This document shows, piece after piece, positions 25,617 through 34,786 of a stretch of DNA of 64,000 nucleotides. The stretch is from Brucella anthropi_A (GTDB taxonomy: Bacteria > Pseudomonadota > Alphaproteobacteria > Rhizobiales > Rhizobiaceae): positions 1 to 64,000 of the forward strand of contig NZ_LQBD01000011.1 of the NCBI RefSeq assembly GCF_046630315.1, in the 5' to 3' direction. The notes beneath the pieces are model-generated. The model was not told the origin of the DNA, searched no databases, and worked only from the letters and a program-made list of their open reading frames with translations. Made by a program: the position numbers and the translations under genes. How positions within the stretch are numbered: the first letter of the stretch is position 1; the number at the start of each line of letters is the position of its first letter.

Positions 25617-26672
25617 TGGTGTGGCTTCGCGCAGATCGGCCATAAAGCCGCGTTCGACAAGGCAAGCGGGGCCTGTGTACCGGACCGAGCCTTCATAGAC
25701 GAGCGACAGATCGTCTGAAAACCGCTCGTTCTCGACAATGGCCCTGTAATGTTCCGCATTGCCAGCGTGGCTCTGTTCCGCTGCGATGCGCTTGAACTCG
25801 CCCACTGAAAGCGACGAGAAGCGGTAATGGAGCAGCGCGCCGGTCGCCGGAAGGAAATTCCGGAAGCACGGCCCCGGCCCATGAATGCTGCCCCGTCGAT
25901 AATCCGTCTTTCCGTCGACCCATATCAGCGGAAATTTGGAAAGCCGCATGCTGCGGCCGAACAGGCGCAGGCGCGGCCCGCCACGCACGGCCACGCCAAA
26001 CCTCTCCGGCGTTGCCGTATAGCCGTCACCGTCAAAATGCGAGGAAACCTCAAAGGGATATTTCGTCCCATCATCGAGAAAGGCGCCATCACGCAACAGG
26101 CCACCGGGATACATGTCGATCATTGGCGCCAGGCACCGGCGAATTCCACTGTGTTCAAGCTCCCTGATAAAGGAGTGAATATCCCGCTGCTCCATCCTCG
26201 GAAACACAAAAAACTCGTCCGCATCCACCGACAGATACCAGCGCCCCCGCCCGTAAAGATCGAACAGGGCATCACGCCACGCACGCCCCCGGTCAGCCTG
26301 TGCGTAACGCACATTGGAGCCGAACAGGTCCACATCGGGCGCGCCTGACAGAATATCTGTCGTGCCGTCATCTGACCGATCGTCCACGACGAGGAAGCGC
26401 GTCACGCCCATCTGGCGATAGTAACGCAGGAAAGATTTCATGTAAGGCGCCGCATTGCGCACCACGCAGACAAGCGGCAGATCGTCCGGCCACAAGGCCT
26501 CAAAACGTCCGGAAGCGGCAATCAGCTCTGCCTTGTTCTTCCGGTTGGGAACCGAGAGCTGCACGTGACGCAAGCGCTGGCGCAGATGTCGCAACGGTGA
26601 TGCGCGCCAATAGGCATCCCAATCCCCCACTTTCGAGGCCGGGTAATTCATCGCCGTTTGTGTTGGTTTCAT
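25551..26672 (-). CDS. Family 2-like glycosyltransferase
   Basis: 373 aa. GT-A core: LVCVVRNAAPYMKSFLRYYR, FLVVDDRSDDGTTDIL (nucleotide-binding Asp), WYLSVDADEFFVFP (DxD). This matches the 'Glyco_tranf_2_4' type with a long C-terminal extension. The last residues, SSQKCERLRGEISPLD, are encoded by a dispersed repeat and are unlikely to be part of the ancestral protein. It converges with the island of four plus-strand sugar genes. ATG 26672 is used; ATG 26651 is an alternative with a slightly better upstream sequence. Substrate unknown. Confidence 0.75.
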   Translation of the reverse strand: MKPTQTAMNYPASKVGDWDAYWRASPLRHLRQRLRHVQLSVPNRKNKAELIAASGRFEALWPDDLPLVCVVRNAAPYMKSFLRYYRQMGVTRFLVVDDRSDDGTTDILSGAPDVDLFGSNVRYAQADRGRAWRDALFDLYGRGRWYLSVDADEFFVFPRMEQRDIHSFIRELEHSGIRRCLAPMIDMYPGGLLRDGAFLDDGTKYPFEVSSHFDGDGYTATPERFGVAVRGGPRLRLFGRSMRLSKFPLIWVDGKTDYRRGSIHGPGPCFRNFLPATGALLHYRFSSLSVGEFKRIAAEQSHAGNAEHYRAIVENERFSDDLSLVYEGSVRYTGPACLVERGFMADLREATPRLKAFSSQKCERLRGEISPLD

Positions 26673-26834
26673 ATAGGGGGCCGGTCTTCTTCATGACTGT
26701 AGAAAATCCCCGCAGGCGATGTGTTGCGCCCTATTCAAGCAACTCTGTGACAAAGCCGATCACTCTGCGATATGTTGCGATACGCTTTGTGATGAAAATT
26801 GCTCCCACTCTTTTGAGGGGTCCGGCCTATTTAC

Positions 26835-26848
26835 TTGATTTCGATCAA
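26835..26848. promoter_or_regulatory. FNR/FixK-type box upstream of hemA
   Basis: TTGATTTCGATCAA is a perfect TTGAT-N4-ATCAA dyad, 94 nt before the hemA start. FNR/FixK control of hemA is established in several alphaproteobacteria; the same half-sites precede fpr in this window. Confidence 0.8.
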
Positions 26849-26942
26849 TGATGCTTCACGCGAACGTGGCAAATTGTCAACAATGCGCGGTGGACGGCCA
26901 GTGCCAAAAGCGCTAGTTAGGGTACAGACCAAGGAGCGCATT

Positions 26943-28220
26943 ATGGACTATCGCCGGTTTTTCGAAGAAGCGATCGACCAGTTGCACGCCGAGAAGCGTT
27001 ACCGCGTTTTTGCAGATCTTGAACGTATTGTCGGACGCTTCCCCCGAGCTATCTGGCGTAACAATGGCACTGCCCGTGAGATCACCGTCTGGTGTTCCAA
27101 TGATTATCTTGGCATGGGCCATCACGCCGATGTCATCAAGGCTATGTGCGACACGGCTGGCAATGCCGGGTCGGGCTCGGGCGGCACGCGCAATATTTCC
27201 GGCAATAATCATCCGCTGGTCGAACTGGAAAACGAACTTGCAGACCTGCACGGCAAGGAAGCCGGTCTCGTCTTCACATCGGGCTTTGTTTCCAATGAAG
27301 CCTCGATTTCCACGATTGCGCGCCTGCTGCCGAACTGTCTCATCCTTTCCGACGAGCTGAACCATGCCTCGATGATCGAAGGCGTGCGTCGTTCGGGCGC
27401 GGAGAAGAAGATTTTCCGTCACAATGACGTCGAGCATCTGGAACAGCTTTTGAAGGCAGCCGATCCGGCGCGTGCAAAGCTGATCGTGTTCGAATCCGTC
27501 TATTCGATGGATGGCGACATCGCGCCAATCGAGAAAATTGCCGATCTGGCGGACAAATATAATGCCATGACCTATATCGACGAGGTTCATGCGGTCGGCA
27601 TGTATGGCGCGCGCGGCGGCGGCATCACCGAACGCGATGGTCTGGCGCACCGTATCGACATTATCGAAGGAACGCTTGCCAAGGCTTTCGGCGCTCTCGG
27701 CGGCTACATTACCGGCTCGCGCGCGATTATCGATGCCGTGCGCTCCTATGCAGCGGGCTTCATCTTTACGACGTCGCTGCCGCCAGCCATCGCGGCTGCT
27801 GCAACGGCTGCAATCCGGCATCTGAAGACCTCGCAGGTCGAACGCGACGGCCAGCAGCGCCAGGCGCAACGCGCCAAGGATGTGCTTTCCGCAGCCGGCT
27901 TCCCCGTCATGCCGTCGCAAACGCATATCGTGCCCATTCTGGTTGGTGATCCTGAACTTTGCAAAAAGGCCAGCGACCGCCTGCTTGAAGTTCATGGCAT
28001 CTATATCCAGCCGATCAATTACCCGACCGTTCCGCGCGGCACCGAAAGATTGCGCATCACGCCGTCGCCACTGCATGACGACGCCCTGATCGACGGTCTG
28101 AGGGACGCTTTGCTGGAAGTGTGGAACACACTCGGCATTCCTTATGCGGAGCGCACGGTTTGTGAACCCGCAAACTCCGAGCGTGTCATCCCGCTGATGG
28201 TTGCCAAGGCAGGCGGCTGA
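26943..28220 (+). CDS. hemA: 5-aminolevulinate synthase
   Basis: 425 aa. Condenses glycine and succinyl-CoA to ALA with PLP, the alphaproteobacterial (C4) entry to heme. Motifs: WCSNDYLGMG, GSGSGGTRNISG (substrate and PLP-phosphate glycine cluster), FESVYSMDGD, YIDEVHAVGMYG (PLP-binding Asp), EGTLAKAFGALGGY with the Schiff-base Lys. Start ATG 26943 follows GGAGCG and gives the usual length; the longer ORF begins inside the FNR box and is not credible. A hairpin terminator follows. Anaerobic or microaerobic control is expected from the upstream box. Confidence 0.95.
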   Translation: MDYRRFFEEAIDQLHAEKRYRVFADLERIVGRFPRAIWRNNGTAREITVWCSNDYLGMGHHADVIKAMCDTAGNAGSGSGGTRNISGNNHPLVELENELADLHGKEAGLVFTSGFVSNEASISTIARLLPNCLILSDELNHASMIEGVRRSGAEKKIFRHNDVEHLEQLLKAADPARAKLIVFESVYSMDGDIAPIEKIADLADKYNAMTYIDEVHAVGMYGARGGGITERDGLAHRIDIIEGTLAKAFGALGGYITGSRAIIDAVRSYAAGFIFTTSLPPAIAAAATAAIRHLKTSQVERDGQQRQAQRAKDVLSAAGFPVMPSQTHIVPILVGDPELCKKASDRLLEVHGIYIQPINYPTVPRGTERLRITPSPLHDDALIDGLRDALLEVWNTLGIPYAERTVCEPANSERVIPLMVAKAGG

Positions 28221-28241
28221 AAGTCTCGCGAATTCTTCAAT

Positions 28242-28270
28242 AAAATAGGCCGGTCTCACCGGCCTATTTT
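28242..28270. terminator. Bidirectional terminator between hemA and the aminotransferase gene
   Basis: Perfect 13-bp stem AAAATAGGCCGGT / ACCGGCCTATTTT with 3-nt loop CTC; the A/T ends provide a T-tract in both directions. It lies between convergent stops. Confidence 0.9.
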
Positions 28271-28272
28271 AA

Positions 28273-29439
28273 TCACGCTCTTTCAATCCAGTGCACCAGC
28301 CGCTCTGCGGCCTCATCCACCTGTTCCGGATTCCGGCAGAAACAGAGGCGGAAGAAACCTTCGCCACCGCGGCCGAAGGCGCTGCCGGGCGCGAGCCCCA
28401 CATTGGCATTGTCCACCATATCGATGGCCGCCCTGACGGAATCCCTCACACCATCCACACCGAAGAACAGATAAAATGCGCCCTGTGGCGGCGTCAGGCG
28501 AACACGGCCCGTCGACAACAGCGCGGCGCAGAGGCGATCGCGTGTGGAACGCGCCCGTTCAACCTGCATCGCAATGAAGGCATCGCCCTCGTCAAGCGCG
28601 GTGACGGCGCCACGCTGCATGAATTGCGCGACGCCTGAATTCGAATACTGGATCAGATTTTCAATGACCGGCCCGAGTGACGGATGCACCGTCATCCAGC
28701 CGATACGCCAGCCCGTCATCGCCCAGTTCTTGGAAAACGAATTGACGAAGATGATGCGATCATCCGGCTCCATGATATCCATGAAGGACGGAGCGCGGCC
28801 GCCACCATAATAAAAATGGGCATAAATCTCATCGGCAATGATCCAGAGACCATGCTTGCGCGCAAGATCGAGAATGAATTGCAATGTTTCCCGATCCGCC
28901 GTCCAGCCGGTGGGATTGGATGGCGTATTGATGAAGAGCGCCCTCGTGCGCGGCGTAATGGCGGTTGCAATCTTCTCCGGATCAAGCATCCAGCCATTGG
29001 CGCCGAATTCCAGTTCGACCGGAACCGGAACAGCGCCCGCAAGACCTGTCGCGCCAACGAAATTGGGCCAGGCCGGCGAAAGATATATCGCCTCTTCGCC
29101 TGCACCCACGGTTGCAGTCAGCGCCATTTCAATGGCATGCATGCCGGAACCGGTGACATAGAAGTTCTCCGGTTTCAGGGGCAGCGGAAAATGGCGGGCG
29201 TGATAGCGGGCCAGTGCCTGCCGCAGTTCGGGAATGCCTGCCTGCCATGTATAGAAGGTCTCGCCGTCGCAGATGGCTTTCTGGGCGGCGGCGCGAATGA
29301 AATCCGGCGTGGGAAGATCGCCCTCGCCCACCCAAAGCGGAATAAGCCCTTCACGCCCGCGCCCGTGATTGGCGACCGCCACAATCCCGCTTTCCGGTGA
29401 AAGGGCTGCTTCCCGACGAAGATTGGCTATGAGCGTCAT
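28273..29439 (-). CDS. PLP-dependent class I/II aminotransferase
   Basis: 388 aa, fold-type I. Visible: VGEGDLPTPDFIRAAA, TWQAGIPELRQALARYH, INTPSNPTGW (Asn contacting PLP), IIADEIYAHFYY (Asp), NSFSKNWAMTGWRIGW (Schiff-base Lys in SFSK), and FRLCFC carrying the Arg for substrate carboxylate. It belongs to the large aspartate/aromatic/alanine aminotransferase group; the substrate cannot be read from sequence. Start ATG 29439 has GGGGAAA upstream; the ORF's first six codons are unlikely. Stands alone. Confidence 0.82.
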   Translation of the reverse strand: MTLIANLRREAALSPESGIVAVANHGRGREGLIPLWVGEGDLPTPDFIRAAAQKAICDGETFYTWQAGIPELRQALARYHARHFPLPLKPENFYVTGSGMHAIEMALTATVGAGEEAIYLSPAWPNFVGATGLAGAVPVPVELEFGANGWMLDPEKIATAITPRTRALFINTPSNPTGWTADRETLQFILDLARKHGLWIIADEIYAHFYYGGGRAPSFMDIMEPDDRIIFVNSFSKNWAMTGWRIGWMTVHPSLGPVIENLIQYSNSGVAQFMQRGAVTALDEGDAFIAMQVERARSTRDRLCAALLSTGRVRLTPPQGAFYLFFGVDGVRDSVRAAIDMVDNANVGLAPGSAFGRGGEGFFRLCFCRNPEQVDEAAERLVHWIERA

Positions 29440-29552
29440 GATTTCCCCGCGCTGCATTTGATTTTGATTTCGTGCTTACCAAGGCGCGTTCACGAAATCA
29501 CGCGGCTTTTTGTGATGGTCCGATCACGCGCATTTATGGATCAAAAGAGAAC

Positions 29553-29568
29553 GGGGCCGCAAGGCCCC
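29553..29568 (-). terminator. Possible terminator of mscL
   Basis: Stem GGGGCC / GGCCCC with a 4-nt loop, followed on the minus strand by GTTCTCTTTT. The T-tract is imperfect and set back four bases, so efficiency is uncertain. Confidence 0.5.
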
Positions 29569-29594
29569 GCTTCCATTCGACAGTATTGGACCGG

Positions 29595-30008
29595 TCAGGC
29601 CTTCTGCTTGGCCAGAAGATCGCGGATTTCGGTCAAAAGAACCTCTTCGCGCGGTGCTTCCGGTTCCGGCTTTGCCTCTTCCTTCTTCTTCAGCCTGTTC
29701 ATTGCCTTCACCACAAGGAACAATACCCATGCGATGATCAGGAAGTTGATAAGCAGCGTAACGAAATTGCCGTAGGCGATGGTCGCACCGGCTTCGCGGG
29801 CGGCTGCCAGTGTGGTCTTGGGTTCACCTGCCAGCTGTATGAACATGTTCGAAAAGTCGATACCGCCGGTGATCAGGCCGATGATCGGCATGATGATGTC
29901 ATTGACGATGGAATTGACGAGGCCGCCGAACGCACCGCCAATGATGACACCGATGGCCAGATCGACCATATTGCCCTTCAGGGCGAATTCCTTGAATTCC
30001 TTGAGCAT
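29595..30008 (-). CDS. mscL: Large-conductance mechanosensitive channel
   Basis: 137 aa. N-terminal MLKEFKEFALKGNMVDLAIG amphipathic helix and pore-lining TM1 (VIIGGAFGGLVNSIVND), periplasmic loop, TM2 (YGNFVTLLINFLIIAWVLFLV) and charged C-terminal helix ending in LTEIRDLLAKQKA. It releases solutes on hypo-osmotic shock in the inner membrane. The neighbouring prlS/prlR system is linked to ionic strength, so this is a small osmotic-response neighbourhood (inference). Confidence 0.95.
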   Translation of the reverse strand: MLKEFKEFALKGNMVDLAIGVIIGGAFGGLVNSIVNDIIMPIIGLITGGIDFSNMFIQLAGEPKTTLAAAREAGATIAYGNFVTLLINFLIIAWVLFLVVKAMNRLKKKEEAKPEPEAPREEVLLTEIRDLLAKQKA

Positions 30009-30386
30009 TACCTGTCTCCCTCACGAACGCGGACCGCTGGGGCCGTCCTGCTGCGGCGGCGTTCGCCAAATCAACCTGGGCACCAGATAAACTGGCAATG
30101 GATGGCAGGCCGTTTTCCAAAAGTGGAACTGAAATACACTCTGCCATTTCAAATGCAGTCCCCGAAAGTGGCGCGCACTTTTCAGGATCGCACTTCTAGT
30201 TTGTAGGCGAAAATTACCAAAGAAAAGATGAAACGACGAAAACGCACTGTTTTTCATCGTCAGAGCATCTCCCGTTCCGCCTGGATTGCTGGAGAAGATT
30301 TTTGTGAGGCGCGCTTTGATCTTGCGCGAACCTGCCGAAAGTGCTTGCGTCAAATCATGCTTGAAGAGTGAGGGAACGAGCCGACC
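30009..30386. other. 378-bp divergent intergenic region between mscL and prlS
   Basis: Must hold the promoters of both genes. I see no RNA gene, terminator or credible small ORF; long ORFs crossing it are shadows of prlS. No dispersed repeat of the families found elsewhere was recognised. Confidence 0.4.
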
Positions 30387-33300
30387 ATGCAGGGCTGGGG
30401 TATTATTGGCGCAGCCTTTTTGTATCTGCTGCTGCTCTTTGCGGTGGCCAGCATCGGCGACCGGCGCACCTCGCGCTGGAACAGTGCTCCGCGTCCCTAT
30501 ATCTATGCGCTCAGCCTGGCCGTCTACTGCACCTCCTGGACATTTTTCGGCTCTGTCGGCCTGTCGGCGCAGCGCGGCCTTGAGTTCCTTGGCATCTATA
30601 TCGGGCCTATTCTTGTCTTCACGCTCGGCAACAGGCTGCTGCGGCATATCGTGCGGCTGGCGAAATCCGAACACATCACCTCGATTGCCGATTTTCTCGC
30701 GGCCCGTTACGGCAAAAGTTTTGGCGTCGCCTCGCTTGCAACCTGTATCGCAGCCGTCGGCTCCATCCCCTATATCGCGCTGCAGCTCAAGGCCGTTTCC
30801 GGGAGCGTCGGGCTCGTCATGGAACAATATGGGGCAACCGTCGACCCATCCGTGTTCCTGTTCGGCGATATTTCCCTGCCGGTTGCCGCCGTGCTCGCCG
30901 TCTTTGCGATCCTGTTCGGCACCCGCCATACCGACGCCACGGAACATCAGAACGGCCTTATTCTGGCCGTGGCGCTGGAATCGGTCATCAAGCTTTGCGC
31001 CTTCCTGACTGTCGGCTTTGCCTGCACCTTCTTCCTGTTCGGCGCTCCATCGCAGCTCATCAGCCAGATATCCCAGTCACCGGAAGCGCTGGAAGCCTTC
31101 CATTACCAGACCTCCATCGGCACATGGATCGTGCAAAGCGCGCTGAGCGCCGCAGCCGTCATCATGCTGCCGCGACAGTTCCACGTGACAGTCGTGGAAA
31201 GCCGCAGCGAAAAGGAATTGCGCACCGCTTCCTGGCTGTTCCCGCTCTATCTCGTCCTCATCAATATCTTCGTGTTTCCCATCGCCTTGATCGGCGTGAT
31301 GACACTCGGAGGCGAAGTCAGCGGCGACTTGTATGTCCTGGCCCTGCCGCTGGCAGCCGGTGCCCACTGGCTCGCGCTCGTGGCCTTTCTCGGCGGATTG
31401 TCGGCAGCAACGGCAATGGTCATCGTCGCCTGTGTCGCGCTGTCGATCATGATCTCCAACCATCTGGTGCTACCGCTCTTCATCCGGCGGCTGGCAAAGC
31501 AACATGCAGCAGAGCAGCGCGACCTCACCAAGGTCATTCTGAACACACGCCGCCTCACCATCATCGGCATCCTGGCATTTGCCTTCGCCTATTATCGCTT
31601 TACATCCAACAATATCCATCTGGCTTCGATCGGCTTCGTTTCCTTTGCGGCGATCGCGCAATTCGTTCCCGCCCTCATCGGCGGGCTGTTCTGGCGCAAT
31701 GCGAATGGACGCGGCGCCATGCTGGGATTATCCGCCGGATTTCTTGTCTGGGCCTACACATTGCTGCTTCCAACCATGGCGCCGGAAAATGCCGCCATTC
31801 TGCGAAACGGCTTTCTTGGCTTTACGGCGCTGCGTCCTGAAGCGCTTTTTGGAACCAACGCCCTCCCGTTGACCAATGGCGTCATATGGAGCCTTGCCGC
31901 CAATACGCTCTTCTACATTCTGGGTTCTCTTTCGCGTGCCTCAACGCCGCTCGAACGCATTCAGGCCAGTATCTTCCTGCCGCGTTATTTCATTGCCGCG
32001 CCCACGCTCAAGCGCTTTCGCACCACTGTGACCGTCGCCGAACTGAAAGCCACCATGGCGCGCTATCTCGGTGCCGAACGTGTCGAACGCGCCTTCCTGC
32101 GCTTTGAAGGCAGGGAACAACGGCGTCTCGACCCCGGCATGACCGTCGACACGCCGCTGATCCGCTATGCGGAACAGCTGCTCGGCACGGCGGTCGGTTC
32201 CGCCTCTGCGCGCCTTGTCCTATCCTTGCTCCTGCAGAAAAGCGATGCATCCGGGCGTGACGCGCGCCAGCTCCTCGACGATGCCTCGACCGCTTTGCAG
32301 CAGAACCGCGACCTGCTGCAAACCGCCCTCGACCAGATGGAACAGGGCATTACCGTTTTCGACAAGGATCTGAGGCTGACATGCTGGAACCGGCAGTTCC
32401 GCAAGCTTCTCGACTTGCCCGATGAGGTGATGCAGGTCGGCATACCCGTTTCGGAAATCGTGGAGCAGTTGCATCGTCGCGGCGACATATCGTTCAACGC
32501 CCAGAACGGCGTCATCCGCTCGCTCGCAGCCGTGCGCCAGCCATGGCGCATCAACATGAAATCGACCGGCAAGGTGCTGGAAATTCAATCCAATCCCATG
32601 CCGGACGGCGGCATCGTCGCGACCTATACCAACATTACCGCAGCCGTCGAAGCCGACGTCACACGCCAGAAGGCAGCCGAAATGCTGGAGCAGCGCGTGG
32701 CGGACCGCACCGCGGAACTGACCCGCGTCAACCAGCAGCTTGCCAAGGCTCAAACGGCAGCGGAAGAAGCCAATCAGGGGAAGACGCGATTTCTGGCGGC
32801 AGCGGGCCATGACATTCTGCAACCGCTCAATGCGGCAAGATTGTACAGCACCGCGCTTGCCGAAAAACTCGGGCGTTCCGAAACCAGCGAATTCGCCCGC
32901 AATATCGATTCCTCTCTGGAAGCCGTGGAAGCCATCCTGGGCATGGTGCTGGATATTTCGCGCCTGGATACCGGATCGCTCAAGCCCGACGTCTCGGTGT
33001 TTCGCCTCGACAGGCTGATGAGCCAGATTGCCACCGACTTCACCCCGCTTGCCACCGCCAAGGGGTTGAAATTGCGCGTTGTGCCGTCCAGCATCGTCGT
33101 CAAGACCGACCGCAACATGCTGCGGCGCCTGATCCAGAACCTTGTTTCCAATTCGATCAAATACAGCCGCAAGGGCGGTATCCTGCTCGGCGTCCGGCGT
33201 CGTGGTTCCTTTGTGGAATTGCAGGTGCTCGATACCGGCATCGGCATTCCTCCGCAAAAGCTGAAACTCGTCTTCCGGGAGTTTACGCGGCTCGATGAAG

Positions 33301-33902
33301 GAATGCGGGAAGCGGAGGGGCTTGGCCTCGGCCTTTCCATCGTCGACCGCATCGCGAGGCTGCTGTCGCTGCCATTGTCGCTGTCATCGACCCCCGGCAA
33401 GGGGACCATGTTCACCCTGCGCATTCCTGTTTCTCAGGAAAAAGTGCCAGCCGATGAGGTGAAAAGCCGCCGCGGCCTGCAACGCGCGCTGGAACTGACC
33501 GGGCTCAATGTTCTGTGCATCGATAATGATGCCAGCATTCTTTCGGGCATGGAAACGCTGCTTCGAGGCTGGGGCTGCCGCGTAACGACCCTGCGCAATG
33601 GCACGGCGTTGAAGAACCATTGCGCTGACCACGCCAGCCCTCCCGACGTGATCATCGCGGACTATCATCTGCTGCATGAGAACGGACTGGATATGATCGG
33701 CTTTGCGCGCGAGGCGTTTCAGGCCGAGATACCGGCCATCCTGCTGACAGCCGATCGTTCGAAAGAGGTCCGCCAGCGCGCCGAAGATGAAAATGTCACG
33801 GTGCTGCACAAGCCGCTTCGACCGGCTGCGCTGCGCTCGCTTCTATCGCATTTCCATCATGCGCGGCAGGACAATAAGTCAGCGCAGCATGCGGCTCAAT
33901 AA
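30387..33902 (+). CDS. prlS: Hybrid sensor histidine kinase with N-terminal Na+/solute symporter domain (PrlS)
   Basis: 1171 aa. Residues about 1-500 form a sodium:solute symporter (SSF) membrane domain with about 13 helices, related to PutP. A PAS-type domain follows (about 640-760, FDKDLRLTCWNRQFRKLLD), then a coiled linker, a HisKA domain with phospho-acceptor His near 806 (AAGHDILQPLNAARLYSTAL), an ATPase domain (VSNSIKYSRKGG; DTGIGIP; GLGLGLSIVDRIA), and a C-terminal receiver (LCIDNDASI; phospho-acceptor Asp near 1091 in IIADYHL; conserved Lys in LHKPLR). Brucella PrlS, paired with PrlR, is reported to link ionic strength to aggregation. prlR is convergent 11 bp away. Confidence 0.88.
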   Translation: MQGWGIIGAAFLYLLLLFAVASIGDRRTSRWNSAPRPYIYALSLAVYCTSWTFFGSVGLSAQRGLEFLGIYIGPILVFTLGNRLLRHIVRLAKSEHITSIADFLAARYGKSFGVASLATCIAAVGSIPYIALQLKAVSGSVGLVMEQYGATVDPSVFLFGDISLPVAAVLAVFAILFGTRHTDATEHQNGLILAVALESVIKLCAFLTVGFACTFFLFGAPSQLISQISQSPEALEAFHYQTSIGTWIVQSALSAAAVIMLPRQFHVTVVESRSEKELRTASWLFPLYLVLINIFVFPIALIGVMTLGGEVSGDLYVLALPLAAGAHWLALVAFLGGLSAATAMVIVACVALSIMISNHLVLPLFIRRLAKQHAAEQRDLTKVILNTRRLTIIGILAFAFAYYRFTSNNIHLASIGFVSFAAIAQFVPALIGGLFWRNANGRGAMLGLSAGFLVWAYTLLLPTMAPENAAILRNGFLGFTALRPEALFGTNALPLTNGVIWSLAANTLFYILGSLSRASTPLERIQASIFLPRYFIAAPTLKRFRTTVTVAELKATMARYLGAERVERAFLRFEGREQRRLDPGMTVDTPLIRYAEQLLGTAVGSASARLVLSLLLQKSDASGRDARQLLDDASTALQQNRDLLQTALDQMEQGITVFDKDLRLTCWNRQFRKLLDLPDEVMQVGIPVSEIVEQLHRRGDISFNAQNGVIRSLAAVRQPWRINMKSTGKVLEIQSNPMPDGGIVATYTNITAAVEADVTRQKAAEMLEQRVADRTAELTRVNQQLAKAQTAAEEANQGKTRFLAAAGHDILQPLNAARLYSTALAEKLGRSETSEFARNIDSSLEAVEAILGMVLDISRLDTGSLKPDVSVFRLDRLMSQIATDFTPLATAKGLKLRVVPSSIVVKTDRNMLRRLIQNLVSNSIKYSRKGGILLGVRRRGSFVELQVLDTGIGIPPQKLKLVFREFTRLDEGMREAEGLGLGLSIVDRIARLLSLPLSLSSTPGKGTMFTLRIPVSQEKVPADEVKSRRGLQRALELTGLNVLCIDNDASILSGMETLLRGWGCRVTTLRNGTALKNHCADHASPPDVIIADYHLLHENGLDMIGFAREAFQAEIPAILLTADRSKEVRQRAEDENVTVLHKPLRPAALRSLLSHFHHARQDNKSAQHAAQ

Positions 33903-33913
33903 CCGGTCGCCAT

Positions 33914-34558
33914 TCAATCCGCGTTCAGGGCATCATTTCCGATGCGCGACAGCAGGATAACCGCCTGGGTGCGGCTGTCGACCCCCAGTTTCTGCAACAC
34001 TGCGGACACATGCGCCTTGACCGTGGCTTCCGATACGCCAAGCTCATAAGCGATCTGCTTGTTCAGCAAACCTTCCGCCAACATGGTCAGCACGCGCGTC
34101 TGCTGTGGCGTCAATGTGCGCAGCCGCGCGATGAGCGCCTCGATTTCCGGGTCGTGCGGATGGTCCAGTTCAATATCGGCCGGTGTCCAGATATCGCCCG
34201 CAAGAACGGCATGCACGGCCTCGCCGATCGTTTCCATGCTGGCGGATTTCGAGATGAAGCCGGAGGCGCCAAGTTCCACCGCGTGGCGGATCGTCGCCGC
34301 ATCATCCGTCGCCGAAACGATGATGACCGGAAGCGCCGGCTGCAAGGCTTTCAACGTCACCAGGCCGGAAAGCCCCGTTCCGCCCGGCATCGTCAAGTCG
34401 AGCAGCAGGAGATCGATATCCTCTCGTTCGCCCACCAGTTTCTTGACGGCGTCAAAATCGCCGACTTCGATGATTTCAACACTCTGCGACTGTCCTGAAA
34501 GAACCTGCCTCAGTGCTCCCCGGAAAAGCGGATGATCGTCAGCGATGATGAAATGCAT
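33914..34558 (-). CDS. prlR: LuxR/NarL-family response regulator (PrlR)
   Basis: 214 aa. Receiver domain FIIADDHPLFRGALRQVL with acidic pocket and phospho-acceptor Asp in LLLLDLTMPGGTGLSG (about residue 57), then a C-terminal LuxR helix-turn-helix (LTPQQTRVLTMLAEGLLNKQ, then IAYELGVSEATVKAHVSAVL). Start ATG 34558 gives a normal receiver N-terminus; the ORF's 31 extra residues are not domain-like. It is convergent with prlS, stops 11 bp apart, so the pair is not an operon but is the likely cognate system. Confidence 0.88.
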   Translation of the reverse strand: MHFIIADDHPLFRGALRQVLSGQSQSVEIIEVGDFDAVKKLVGEREDIDLLLLDLTMPGGTGLSGLVTLKALQPALPVIIVSATDDAATIRHAVELGASGFISKSASMETIGEAVHAVLAGDIWTPADIELDHPHDPEIEALIARLRTLTPQQTRVLTMLAEGLLNKQIAYELGVSEATVKAHVSAVLQKLGVDSRTQAVILLSRIGNDALNAD

Positions 34559-34786
34559 GAGCCTCGCGCGCCATTGTTTCAGGTCTCCTCCCTCGCGGTG
34601 CCGGTCAATCAGCCAGCCTTTCCGTTTTATGCCGTTTTTTGGCTCGGGCAACCAAAATTCACGTTGCTAACCCCTTTTCACAATCCTCATTGCCGCCATC
34701 TGGCCGCATTGTATATTAGGTTGAACATCGAAAATAACATAAGAGCAGCCCGGCCAACTTACTGGAAGGGAACAAAAAGGCATTTC

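Noticed and set aside
32220..33257. 345-codon minus-strand ORF inside prlS
   Set aside because: Lies wholly within the kinase domain on the opposite strand and has no recognisable domain or start signal.
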